64,000 nt of DNA from positions 434,001-498,000 of the forward strand of contig NZ_JABAOB010000005.1 in the NCBI RefSeq assembly GCF_012726295.1. The letters are read 5' to 3'. The stretch is from Chitinophaga sp. Ak27 (lineage in GTDB: Bacteria > Bacteroidota > Bacteroidia > Chitinophagales > Chitinophagaceae). The translations under genes and the position numbers were made by a program. The notes under the pieces are model-generated. The model was not told where the DNA came from. It searched no databases and saw only the letters and a list, made by a program, of their open reading frames with translations. Positions 28,742 to 37,625 of this stretch are shown here, piece by piece (position 1 is the stretch's first letter; each line of letters begins with the position of its first letter).

Positions 28742-31201
28742 ATGTATATAAAAGCTCTGTTAAGGTGTTCCGGGTGGATACTCCTGCTTTCCTGCCTGTC
28801 GGCCCAGGCACAAAACCAGGTAAAGAAGATTGGTAAAGTAAATACTGTCCATATCTCAGGTCAGCAAATCGCTATAAGCGCAGAAAATGCCTATGCCGAA
28901 ATTACGGTATACAGTCCGGCGATTATCCGGGTAAGAATGGACCAGCGGCCATTGACTACCGACTTTTCGTATGCGGTAGTTGCCAAGCCGGCGACCACCC
29001 ATATACAGACCACTCAAAACAACGATGCTGTTAATATTATCACCGACTCGCTCCAACTGCGGATCGATAAAAATCCTTTTGCACTTCATTTTCTGACACC
29101 TTCCGGGGAAGTGATTAACGAAGATGAAGCAGGCCTTACTACCTCCTGGATTGGTGACGAAGTAACCACTTATAAAAAAATGCAGGAAGGCGAACGGTTT
29201 ATTGGCCTGGGAGAAAAAACAGGTAATCTGGATCGTAAAGGTGAAGGCTATACGAACTGGAATTCTGACAAATTCGGCTATGCCACCAACCAGGATCCAA
29301 TTTATGCCACCATTCCATTCTACATCGGCATTCACCATCATCTTAATTACGGCATTTTCTTCGATAATACTTTTCAAAGCGACTTCAACTTCGGCGCCAG
29401 CAACAATCGCTTCTCATCTTTTGGCGCCAGGAATGGGGAGATGAACTACTATTTCATCTATCACCCACAGATGGCCGATATTATTACTTCTTATACAAGC
29501 CTTACCGGCCGTATGCCCATGCCTCCTCTCTGGAGCCTGGGCTACCAGCAAAACCGCTACAGCTACTATCCGGATACTGAAGTACTGCGCATTGCGCAAA
29601 CGCTCCGGGAGAAAAAGATTCCTGCAGACGGCATTACCCTCGACATCCATTACATGGATGCCTATAAACTCTTTACCTGGAACAAATCCCGTTTTCCCAA
29701 TCCTGCTCAACTTACCAAACAGCTGGATAATATGGGCTTTAAGCTCACGGTTATCGTAGATCCGGGTATTAAAGTAGAAGATGGATATGCCGCTTATGAA
29801 AACGGAAAAAAGGAAAACATCTTCATAAAATACAGTGATGGCCAAAACTATACCGGCCAGGTATGGCCCGGCTGGTGCCACTTTCCAGACTTCACCACAT
29901 CCAAGGGACGCGACTGGTGGAAAGGCCAATTAAAACCATATATCCACGACGGTGTGCGGGGCATTTGGAATGATATGAACGAAATAGCCACCTGGGGACA
30001 GAAAATGCCTAACAATGTGGTCTTCGGATATGAGGGGCATCCGGTTACTCATCAACAGGCACATAATATTTACGGGTTGCAAATGGTACGCGCCAGTTAC
30101 GAAGGTACGCGGGAGGAATTGAAGAAACGTCCTTTTCTTTTAACCAGGGCAGCCTATTCGGGCTCTCAGCGTTATAGTGCTATCTGGACGGGCGACAACC
30201 GGGCTGAAGAAGATCATATGCTGCTGGGCATTCGACTGCTGAATAGTTTGGGAGTAAGCGGCATGGCCTTTTCCGGGATGGATATAGGCGGCTTCACCGG
30301 CAATCCTACCGTTAGTTTATATGCCCGCTGGATGCAGATAGGCGCCTTTATTCCTTACTTCCGCAATCATACCGGTGTTAATACCAAATCTTCCGAGCCC
30401 TGGGCTTATGGAGAAGAAGTACTGGAAATTACCCGCAACTACGTGAATCTGCGCTACGAGTTGCTACCTTATCTGTATAGCTCCATGTATGAAGCTACCC
30501 GCACAGGTATGCCTGTGATGCGTACGCTGGCACTCACCAACACCTTCGATGCGAATGTGTATGACGCGCGCTACCAGAACCAATATGGCTATGGTCCCGC
30601 CTTTATGATTGCTCCTTTTGAGAGCACCAAAGAATTTGGACAAATTTACTTTCCTGAAGGAAAATGGTATAACCTTTACACCGATGCGGTGGTCAACGGG
30701 CACCAGGAAGTCATTACGCCGTTGAACATAAAGACGCTGCCGGTGTATGTAAAAGAAAGCAGCATTATTCCGATGCAATCGCTGATACAGTCGACAGCTG
30801 AGAAGCCCACAGATACCTTATTCCTGCATATTTACAAGGGCAATAAATCCAACACCTTTGTTTATTATGAAGATGATGGCGAAAGCTTTGACAACGAAAA
30901 AGGTGTCTTTTATCAACGTACGATTACTTATTCACCGGCAGATAAAAAAATAGTGCTGGACAAAGTCAATGGAACCTATCCCTCCAAATTCCATCATATC
31001 CAGCTATTACTCCACGGTTTTGATGAGCAAAAAAGTATATCCGTTAATGGTAGTCCCCTGGCATTGCAGGCGAATGGATACGCTTTCCTATCACCTATTT
31101 CACGCTTTGATCCACAGGGATTTTTTAACCCTGCAGAGCGTTGTTCCGTGCTACAGGCCACTTTTGAGAATGGTAATCAGCTCATTAACGTGGATTTGTA
31201 A
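28742..31201 (+). CDS. Glycoside hydrolase family 31 (alpha-glucosidase type)
   Basis: The 819-residue exported enzyme has a signal peptide (MYIKALLRCSGWILLLSCLS, ending AQAQ). The N-terminal galactose-mutarotase-like domain (about 30-240) precedes a GH31 barrel with nucleophile Asp411 in GIWNDMNE and acid/base Asp485 in WTGDN. FSGMDIGGF and the C-terminal beta domain also fit. GH31 members hydrolyse alpha-glucosides or alpha-xylosides with retention of configuration. Specificity cannot be fixed. The ATG at 28742 gives a signal peptide; an upstream TTG at 28718 is rejected. It lies between two SusC/SusD pairs. Confidence 0.93.
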   Translation: MYIKALLRCSGWILLLSCLSAQAQNQVKKIGKVNTVHISGQQIAISAENAYAEITVYSPAIIRVRMDQRPLTTDFSYAVVAKPATTHIQTTQNNDAVNIITDSLQLRIDKNPFALHFLTPSGEVINEDEAGLTTSWIGDEVTTYKKMQEGERFIGLGEKTGNLDRKGEGYTNWNSDKFGYATNQDPIYATIPFYIGIHHHLNYGIFFDNTFQSDFNFGASNNRFSSFGARNGEMNYYFIYHPQMADIITSYTSLTGRMPMPPLWSLGYQQNRYSYYPDTEVLRIAQTLREKKIPADGITLDIHYMDAYKLFTWNKSRFPNPAQLTKQLDNMGFKLTVIVDPGIKVEDGYAAYENGKKENIFIKYSDGQNYTGQVWPGWCHFPDFTTSKGRDWWKGQLKPYIHDGVRGIWNDMNEIATWGQKMPNNVVFGYEGHPVTHQQAHNIYGLQMVRASYEGTREELKKRPFLLTRAAYSGSQRYSAIWTGDNRAEEDHMLLGIRLLNSLGVSGMAFSGMDIGGFTGNPTVSLYARWMQIGAFIPYFRNHTGVNTKSSEPWAYGEEVLEITRNYVNLRYELLPYLYSSMYEATRTGMPVMRTLALTNTFDANVYDARYQNQYGYGPAFMIAPFESTKEFGQIYFPEGKWYNLYTDAVVNGHQEVITPLNIKTLPVYVKESSIIPMQSLIQSTAEKPTDTLFLHIYKGNKSNTFVYYEDDGESFDNEKGVFYQRTITYSPADKKIVLDKVNGTYPSKFHHIQLLLHGFDEQKSISVNGSPLALQANGYAFLSPISRFDPQGFFNPAERCSVLQATFENGNQLINVDL

Positions 31202-31893
31202 TAAAAAGAACGGCTCCCCTGGATTTTCCGGGGGGTCTTCTTTATATCTGGTATATGAAGCAGGTAAAAACTGGATGGCTTTATTAAAATAATATAGGGA
31301 TGATGCAACCCCGGCAACAAATGTGTTAACATCGTTAACGTTTAATTCATTATAAGTTAACATGAATATTAACAAAGCATTCACGCCATGCTATAGCTTT
31401 GTTATATCATGTATGCGCGTTTTACCATACTTATTACGCTACTTTTTATTAGGGTATTCTTTTCCCCGATATGGTATAGTTATAACGTACAGCATCTGCA
31501 ACACCCCGAAAGAGCCTTTGAACAGGTACGTTTACATAAGAGAAGATCCAGCGCTACCGATGACGCGGTACTCCATGAAAGCATTGTTTGTGAATCGTCT
31601 TCCGAAGTTCAACGAAATTTAGCTGGCTTACTACGCATCATAAAGAGATGGTTATCGCTCACAGATGTTGTGACCATCATTCCCAGCTATCACTATACCT
31701 ATTATTTATCTCCTCTTTTTATAAGGCATTGCGTGCTTCGCATTTGATTTCTTGCTGACATCGGGTTCCACAGCGCATATTATGGCGCTATATATTCCTT
31801 TTGTATGACTGTTTATTCATGCCGCAAACGATATCATTCGTTATGCGCAGGCAGTTTATTGTCTCAGCAATTTGTTTCAATCAAATCAGAATT
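31202..31893. other. 692-bp region between the GH31 gene and susC2
   Basis: After the GH31 terminator (31216-31243) the sequence is AT-rich. Short overlapping open frames exist (for example 31409-31747, 112 codons) but show no recognisable protein and no start context. The segment CCACAGCGCAT at 31768-31778 is shared with the region upstream of GH31. It probably holds the susC2 promoter and a long leader. Confidence 0.45.
31216..31243 (+). terminator. Rho-independent terminator of the GH31 gene
   Basis: An 8-bp stem (cccctgga/tccggggg, one wobble) with a TTT loop, then GTCTTCTTT. Confidence 0.75.
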
Positions 31894-34800
31894 ATGCGAA
31901 AGCTTTCCTCTTTGCTATTTATATTATCTCTATTCCTGGTGTCGCTGTTAAATACAGGTATCACACAGGCACAAACTGCCGGGCTTATCTCCGGAAAAGT
32001 AGTAGATGCAGAAGATCAATCACCTATTATAGGTGCGGTAATTACCGTAAAAAATTCCGCTAAAGGAGCTGTAACTGATGCAGAAGGTAACTTCAAAATC
32101 AATGCCCCAGCCAATAGCACGCTAAATATTAGCTTCATAGGATATAAGTCGTCTAGTATAATTATCGGTACGCAGCTTACCTTAACTATCCCATTACAGA
32201 AAGACAATAAAGCGTTGAATGAAGTGGTGGTCACTGCGCTGGGTATCAACAAACAGTCCAAAGCTTTGGGATATGCCGTGCAAACCGTTAACACCAAACA
32301 ACTTACACAAGCGCCAGACCCCAACCTGATTAATAACCTGGGTGGCAAAGTAGCCGGCGTGGTAATTACTAATGGTGGCGCCGGCGTAGGATCAACCTCC
32401 CGTATTGTGATCCGGGGAGAAAACTCGTTCAACGGCTCTAATCAGCCACTGTTTGTGGTAGATGGTGTTCCTATCAACAATGAAACTTTCTTCAACAACG
32501 CCATCGAAAATTCTTCGAACCAGGGCACCTGGGCAGAAGTAGACTGGGGAAACGGGGCTGCAGAAATCAACCCAAATAACATTGCTAAAATAACTGTGCT
32601 TAAAGGTTCTACCGCCGCCGCCCTCTATGGTTCTCGCGCTGCTAACGGCGCGGTAGTCCTTACTACAGAAAAAGGCAATACAGAAAAAGGCAAAATGGGT
32701 GTTACTTTCAATACCACCACTACTTTCGAATCGCCTTTAAAATTGCCTCGCCTGCAAAATGAATATGGCGCCGGCGTAAATGCTTATCCGCTGTCCGGTA
32801 CACCTAATACGTATTCTTTTGTAAACGGGGCAGGAGCCAGCGAAAACAATATTCCCAACTGGGGTCTCAAATTCGATCCTTCTGTAAAAGTAGTTCAATT
32901 CGACAGCCCGGCAGGAGATGGCTACCTGGCCGGTGATTTAGTGGCGAGAGGTATTAATCCAGGTCTCACCGTAACACCCACTCCCTGGGTAGGACATGCT
33001 GATCACTTTAAACAATTTCTCCAAACAGGCTTAACTACACAAAATAGCATCGGTTTCGGTGGTACTACCGATAAAGGAAGTTACCATTTTGCAGTTGACC
33101 AGTTATACAACAAAGGTATCCTTCCCGGCACCGACCTGAAACGTTATGGTATTGCACTCCGTGCCGACCACCACTTTACCGACAAGCTCAGCACAGATTT
33201 CTTTATCAATTATATTAACAGTGGAAGTAGTAACCGTCCTAATATCGGTTATGGCTCAGAAAGCGTGATGTATACCTTCTTCGGGGTGTATGGTATGCCG
33301 ATAAACATTGATATTAATTCATTGAAGAAAGAGTGGCAAACCGGCAGAGATCAGCAAAACCAGTTTCGCTACTGGAATAACCACGACAATCCTTACGTAA
33401 CACTCAACGACAATACCAACAGCTTCACCAAAAACAGGGTATTGGGTAATGCCTCTCTGAAATACGCCGTAAACGACCAGTGGACTGTGATGCTAAGAAC
33501 AGGCTCCGATTTCTATGCAGACAATAGGGAAGGACACAGAGCCTTCACCAGCGTTCGTTTTCCGACCGGTGGTTTCAGAACAGATAATGTCAACTACTTC
33601 GAGAATAACACCGACTTCCTGGTAAGTTATCATAAAAAACCCAGTCATTTATTCAACGTCAATGCGTCGCTGGGTGGCAACCGCTTCATGCAGAATATCA
33701 CTTACACCAGGAATATTGCCAATGCGCTGATTACTCCCGGCTTGTATAACTTCTCCAACGCCCAAAACCAGTTACCCACACTGTATCAAAAGTTTGACAA
33801 AGTGGTATACAGTTTATATGCGTTCGCCGATTTCGATTACAAAAACCTGGTCTTCTTAAACGTAACTGGCCGCAATGACCGATCCAGCACTTTACCTGCC
33901 GGCAATAACTCCTATTTCTATCCCTCAGCATCATTGAGCGCTATCATTTCAGATATGGTGCATCTACCGCAGGCCATATCCTTCCTGAAGGTGAGGGCTT
34001 CCGCCGCCCAGGTAGGCCGCGACGCAGATCCTTATTCTATCAACAACACGTTTATTACCAACACGCCATTTAATGGTACGCCATTAACTACCGGCAATAA
34101 CGTGTTGGCCAATAACAGCCTGAAACCTTCTTCTACCACTACTACCGAAGCTGGTATCGAAGTGCGGTTCTTGAAAAACAGGGTAGGCCTCGATGCCACC
34201 ATCTACCAGTCAAATACCAAAGACGAGGTGGTGCAATTGCCCATCGCAGTATCTTCTGGTTATACCAATGCTTATGTAAATGGCGGAAAGATCAACAACA
34301 AAGGGGTAGAGATCATGCTGACAGGTACACCATTCCGCTCCCATGCTGCCAACGGTTTCAACTGGGATATGAGCTTCAATTTCAGTCACAACATAGGAAA
34401 GGTAGTATCCCTCCCGGATGGTATCAACACCTATGTATATGCACAGGTTACCCAATACGACCGCTACTACAGGGCAATACAGTATGATGCCAAGGTAGGG
34501 CAACGTCTGGGTAATATGTATGGCAATGCCTTTGTGAGAGACCCACAGGGTAATATCGTTTATAAAAATGGCGTACCACAATTTACAAGCACCCAAAATT
34601 CCTTGCTGGGCAACTATAACCCTGACTTCGTGTTGGCCTGGTCAAATGAATTGAGCTATAAAAACTTCACCATGAGCTTCCTGTGGGATTGGCACCAGGG
34701 TGGTAAGTTCTTTTCCTATACTGAATTAGGCGTATTAGCAGGCGGCATGTCGGTAGAAACATTGCCTGGCAGGGAAACCGGTATCGTCGGTCAGGGTGTG

Positions 34801-35154
34801 ATGATGGATGCTGCCTCCGGTAAATATGTACCTAACACAGTAAAAGTAGATGCCGCTACCTATTACAATGGATATTACAATGCTTCCAACAACGAAGCCT
34901 TCATGTACGACGCTTCTTATCTCAAACTAAGAGAGCTGCGTATTGGCTATACCTTCAAAAACATCTTTGGCAAACTGTCTAACAGCAAGCTGAATGTTTC
35001 CCTGATAGGTAGAAATATCCTCGAATTTACCAAGAATAAGGACGTTGATCCGGAGACCCTGGCGCTGCGTGGACAGCAAATCCTGCCTGGAACAGAATTC
35101 CTGAGCATTCCATCTACCAAAAGTATGGGATTCTCTCTTGGTCTTAATTTTTAA
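31894..35154 (+). CDS. SusC/RagA-family TonB-linked outer membrane transporter (second pair)
   Basis: The 1086-residue outer-membrane transporter has a signal peptide starting MRKLSSLLFILSLFLVSLLN and ending TQAQ. The carboxypeptidase-regulatory-like domain (SGKVVDAEDQSPIIGAVITV) follows, then TonB-box region LNEVVVTALGINKQSKALGY, plug (PLFVVDGVPI, STAAALYGSRAANGAVVL) and barrel ending in SLGLNF with a terminal Phe. I start at 31894 because the open frame before it (to 31801) gives no signal sequence. It is 22 bp before susD2. It is clearly different from SusC1, so the two pairs probably bind different ligands. Confidence 0.93.
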   Translation: MRKLSSLLFILSLFLVSLLNTGITQAQTAGLISGKVVDAEDQSPIIGAVITVKNSAKGAVTDAEGNFKINAPANSTLNISFIGYKSSSIIIGTQLTLTIPLQKDNKALNEVVVTALGINKQSKALGYAVQTVNTKQLTQAPDPNLINNLGGKVAGVVITNGGAGVGSTSRIVIRGENSFNGSNQPLFVVDGVPINNETFFNNAIENSSNQGTWAEVDWGNGAAEINPNNIAKITVLKGSTAAALYGSRAANGAVVLTTEKGNTEKGKMGVTFNTTTTFESPLKLPRLQNEYGAGVNAYPLSGTPNTYSFVNGAGASENNIPNWGLKFDPSVKVVQFDSPAGDGYLAGDLVARGINPGLTVTPTPWVGHADHFKQFLQTGLTTQNSIGFGGTTDKGSYHFAVDQLYNKGILPGTDLKRYGIALRADHHFTDKLSTDFFINYINSGSSNRPNIGYGSESVMYTFFGVYGMPINIDINSLKKEWQTGRDQQNQFRYWNNHDNPYVTLNDNTNSFTKNRVLGNASLKYAVNDQWTVMLRTGSDFYADNREGHRAFTSVRFPTGGFRTDNVNYFENNTDFLVSYHKKPSHLFNVNASLGGNRFMQNITYTRNIANALITPGLYNFSNAQNQLPTLYQKFDKVVYSLYAFADFDYKNLVFLNVTGRNDRSSTLPAGNNSYFYPSASLSAIISDMVHLPQAISFLKVRASAAQVGRDADPYSINNTFITNTPFNGTPLTTGNNVLANNSLKPSSTTTTEAGIEVRFLKNRVGLDATIYQSNTKDEVVQLPIAVSSGYTNAYVNGGKINNKGVEIMLTGTPFRSHAANGFNWDMSFNFSHNIGKVVSLPDGINTYVYAQVTQYDRYYRAIQYDAKVGQRLGNMYGNAFVRDPQGNIVYKNGVPQFTSTQNSLLGNYNPDFVLAWSNELSYKNFTMSFLWDWHQGGKFFSYTELGVLAGGMSVETLPGRETGIVGQGVMMDAASGKYVPNTVKVDAATYYNGYYNASNNEAFMYDASYLKLRELRIGYTFKNIFGKLSNSKLNVSLIGRNILEFTKNKDVDPETLALRGQQILPGTEFLSIPSTKSMGFSLGLNF

Positions 35155-35176
35155 TGTAAATACCTAACTCTTCATC

Positions 35177-36664
35177 ATGAAAAAGAACAGCTATTTCCTG
35201 GCTATCATTATAATAAGCATTACACTGGGCGCTTGTTCCAAAGAACTGAAACAGGTGAATACCAATCCTAATGCGTTAGAGAAGCCAGATGCCACCACCT
35301 TATTATCCAATACAATTGTTACAGAGTTTTACAGCAATGCCAACATTGTATGGACCCTGGGTAATGGATATAATCAGTATATGACCTTTAGCCAGTCTTA
35401 CTACGACCAGCCTACCCGTTATTCGCCCGTAACCAACGAGCCATACTGGATTCCTATGTATGAAGCAGCCCGTGATGCCAATACTTTATACACATTGGCG
35501 CAGGCGAAAAACAATCCGCTATTGCAAGCGGCCGCCCTTACGCTGCGGTCCTATGCTTTTGCCCAGTTAACAGAGTTATGGGGAGATATTCCCTTTCTTC
35601 AGGCACTGAAAGGAAATACAGGTGTGTATACGCCGTCATATGACTCCCAGCAAACCGTTTACATGGACGCCGGACAAGGTATTATTCCCAGCCTGAGAAG
35701 AGCCGACAGCCTGTTAAAAGCTAACCCTTCCGGACTGATAGAAGGCGATGTATTATACAGTTCTAACACCGGCTCCTGGCGGTCATTTATCAATGCTTTG
35801 CGCTTACGTTACCTGTTAAGAGTGGCTGGCAAAGCAAGTGTTGCTGCTGAAATGCAAAGTATTGTGAATGATGCAGCATTGATGCAGAGCTCCTCCCAGA
35901 GTGGCACATTGGCTTTACCCACAGTAACACCCTATAATTTTGTGAGCCTGACCGAACGTTCCGGTGACTTTGCCGTTAAATACATGAATAGCACCCTGTA
36001 CAATCAACTGCAGGCCACCCAGGACACTGCCCGTATCACGGCGTATTTCACTACCAACGCAACAGCTCCTGCCGGAACCCCATTCAATTTCAATAATTAT
36101 GGAGGCATGCCTATGGTGGTAGATGCCACGGAAGCGCAGAGCAAGCAGGCGTCTAACTTCAATCCCAGCTTCACCAAGGGCACCAACCCCGCTTTAATTA
36201 AAGCAAGGCTGATTACTTATGCAGAACAGGAGTTTATCCTGGCAGAAGCTGCCCTGAAAGGATATATCAACGGCGGCAACGCCATTGCGCTGGCGCATTA
36301 CAACAACGGCGTAATAGGCGCATTCGCAGAAATTGGAATCAATGCCGCTACGGCTACCAGCTACCTGGCGCACACCGGGGTGCCACTCGACAACTCCTCT
36401 CAAAGCAGCGCTATGCAGCAAATTATTACACAAAAATGGCTGGCCAATATCAACAATGGCTTTGAAGGATGGATTGAGTTCCGCCGTACAGGCTATCCCG
36501 CCTTCCAAACAGGCGATGCTGCCAATATGAACAACGGTATGATTCCCACCCGCTTCCTCTACCCAACATCTGAACAAACGATCAACAGTAAAAATTATGC
36601 TGCGGAAGTACAGCAAATGGGAGGAAAAGAAATCACCACCTATAAAGCCTGGTGGGAAAAATAA
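35177..36664 (+). CDS. SusD/RagB-like lipoprotein, SusD-like_2 type (second pair)
   Basis: The 495-residue lipoprotein has lipobox LGAC (Cys20) followed by SKELKQVNTNPNAL, the usual mature start of the SusD-like_2 subgroup. Helical repeats include LRSYAFAQLTELWGDIPF, FINALRLRYLLRVAGKAS, YAEQEFILAEAALKGYING and the C-terminal NGFEGWIEFRRTGYP. It should bind glycan oligomers over SusC2. It differs in subgroup from SusD1. A 15-bp hairpin follows. Confidence 0.92.
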   Translation: MKKNSYFLAIIIISITLGACSKELKQVNTNPNALEKPDATTLLSNTIVTEFYSNANIVWTLGNGYNQYMTFSQSYYDQPTRYSPVTNEPYWIPMYEAARDANTLYTLAQAKNNPLLQAAALTLRSYAFAQLTELWGDIPFLQALKGNTGVYTPSYDSQQTVYMDAGQGIIPSLRRADSLLKANPSGLIEGDVLYSSNTGSWRSFINALRLRYLLRVAGKASVAAEMQSIVNDAALMQSSSQSGTLALPTVTPYNFVSLTERSGDFAVKYMNSTLYNQLQATQDTARITAYFTTNATAPAGTPFNFNNYGGMPMVVDATEAQSKQASNFNPSFTKGTNPALIKARLITYAEQEFILAEAALKGYINGGNAIALAHYNNGVIGAFAEIGINAATATSYLAHTGVPLDNSSQSSAMQQIITQKWLANINNGFEGWIEFRRTGYPAFQTGDAANMNNGMIPTRFLYPTSEQTINSKNYAAEVQQMGGKEITTYKAWWEK

Positions 36665-36682
36665 ATAACCTTGTCTTTTACC

Positions 36683-36715
36683 GAAAGCGCCGGTATACAA
36701 TATACCGGCGCTTTC
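36683..36715. terminator. Perfect 15-bp hairpin after susD2
   Basis: gaaagcgccggtata pairs with tataccggcgctttc around CAA. The tail is CTACCCC, not a T-run, so it is called terminator-like. Confidence 0.6.
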
Positions 36716-36746
36716 TACCCCTCAGCGGCATGTAAATGATACTACA

Positions 36747-37553
36747 ATGAATTATACACAACCCGAAATAAATGAGCTCTTTCTAAAATTCTATAGCGTT
36801 GACAAATATGAAGAAAGGCTTAAGTTCTACGATAACCACTTTAACATCTTACCGTTTACACTCCCCGATTTCGAAACAAACCTGTTTACCTTTTTTTCAG
36901 AAGACTACCTGCAGCAATTTGAAAACCTCTTGCGCATAGAGCGAAAGAATAGTGAATCATTACAAAAGACTTTCTTTTTCGAAAGAGAGCATTACACCTT
37001 CAGTATCAAACCAGGTCCTGCACACTATGCTACTTTCAATAACTATATCATCTCCCGGTTTCTTCAGGCCGATACTCAGTTGAAGCAAAAAATACAGCAG
37101 GAACTGGCACTGATCGGCGAAAGCAAAACACCTGTCAAAACAATGCTGGCTTCCGTGAATGAAATGCTCGTTATACTGAAAAGAAAGGTATCCTGTGATA
37201 ACAGGAGACGCCTAAACACCCAGTTTGCATTGGTATTCCTGAAAGGGCTTACTGACTTTAGCGCTCATGGCATGCCCGTTATTGCTCCTAAAAGGAAAAA
37301 AATAATAGAGTTGTACCTGTATGCACAGGGGATTATGTATGGGGAGTATATACAGCTATTAAAAAAGAATGTACCTGGCCAGGAGGAGGCTAATATACCA
37401 TTTGATAAAATATCGCTATTGAAAGAGCTCGGAGTAATCGAGGCAATCCGGAGGAAGTATCCGTTTTTAAATAAAGCGGATATGGATAAGAAGATAGAGG
37501 AGATTATTTACTTGGTGACAGGGGAGAGGATGGCGATTACAGCCATACGCTAA
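36747..37553 (+). CDS. Conserved-looking hypothetical protein
   Basis: The 268-residue, mostly helical, soluble-looking protein has no signal peptide and no membrane segment. It starts MNYTQPEINELFLKFYSVDK. Repeated aromatic residues in the first half (HYTFSIKPGPAHYATFNN) and Lys-rich helices in the second (PKRKKIIELYLYAQG) are the main features. I do not recognise the family. It follows susD2 by 82 bp, beyond a hairpin, so it could be read with the locus or alone. Codon use is like that of its neighbours. Confidence 0.65.
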   Translation: MNYTQPEINELFLKFYSVDKYEERLKFYDNHFNILPFTLPDFETNLFTFFSEDYLQQFENLLRIERKNSESLQKTFFFEREHYTFSIKPGPAHYATFNNYIISRFLQADTQLKQKIQQELALIGESKTPVKTMLASVNEMLVILKRKVSCDNRRRLNTQFALVFLKGLTDFSAHGMPVIAPKRKKIIELYLYAQGIMYGEYIQLLKKNVPGQEEANIPFDKISLLKELGVIEAIRRKYPFLNKADMDKKIEEIIYLVTGERMAITAIR

Positions 37554-37566
37554 CCGTTAGTGAAGC

Positions 37567-37599
37567 ATTGTCCAGCACTCACATAGAGCACTGGACAAT
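37567..37599. terminator. Hairpin between convergent genes
   Basis: attgtccag pairs with ctggacaat; inner ctc/gag also pair across a short mismatch. No long T-run on either strand. Confidence 0.5.
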
Positions 37600-37625
37600 A
37601 TTGCGGCGGAGGCTTAATGGTTATT

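Noticed and set aside
31362-31747. Two overlapping short open frames upstream of susC2 as small genes
   Set aside because: The products look random, with no signal, domain or good start context; I treat the region as non-coding pending RNA evidence.
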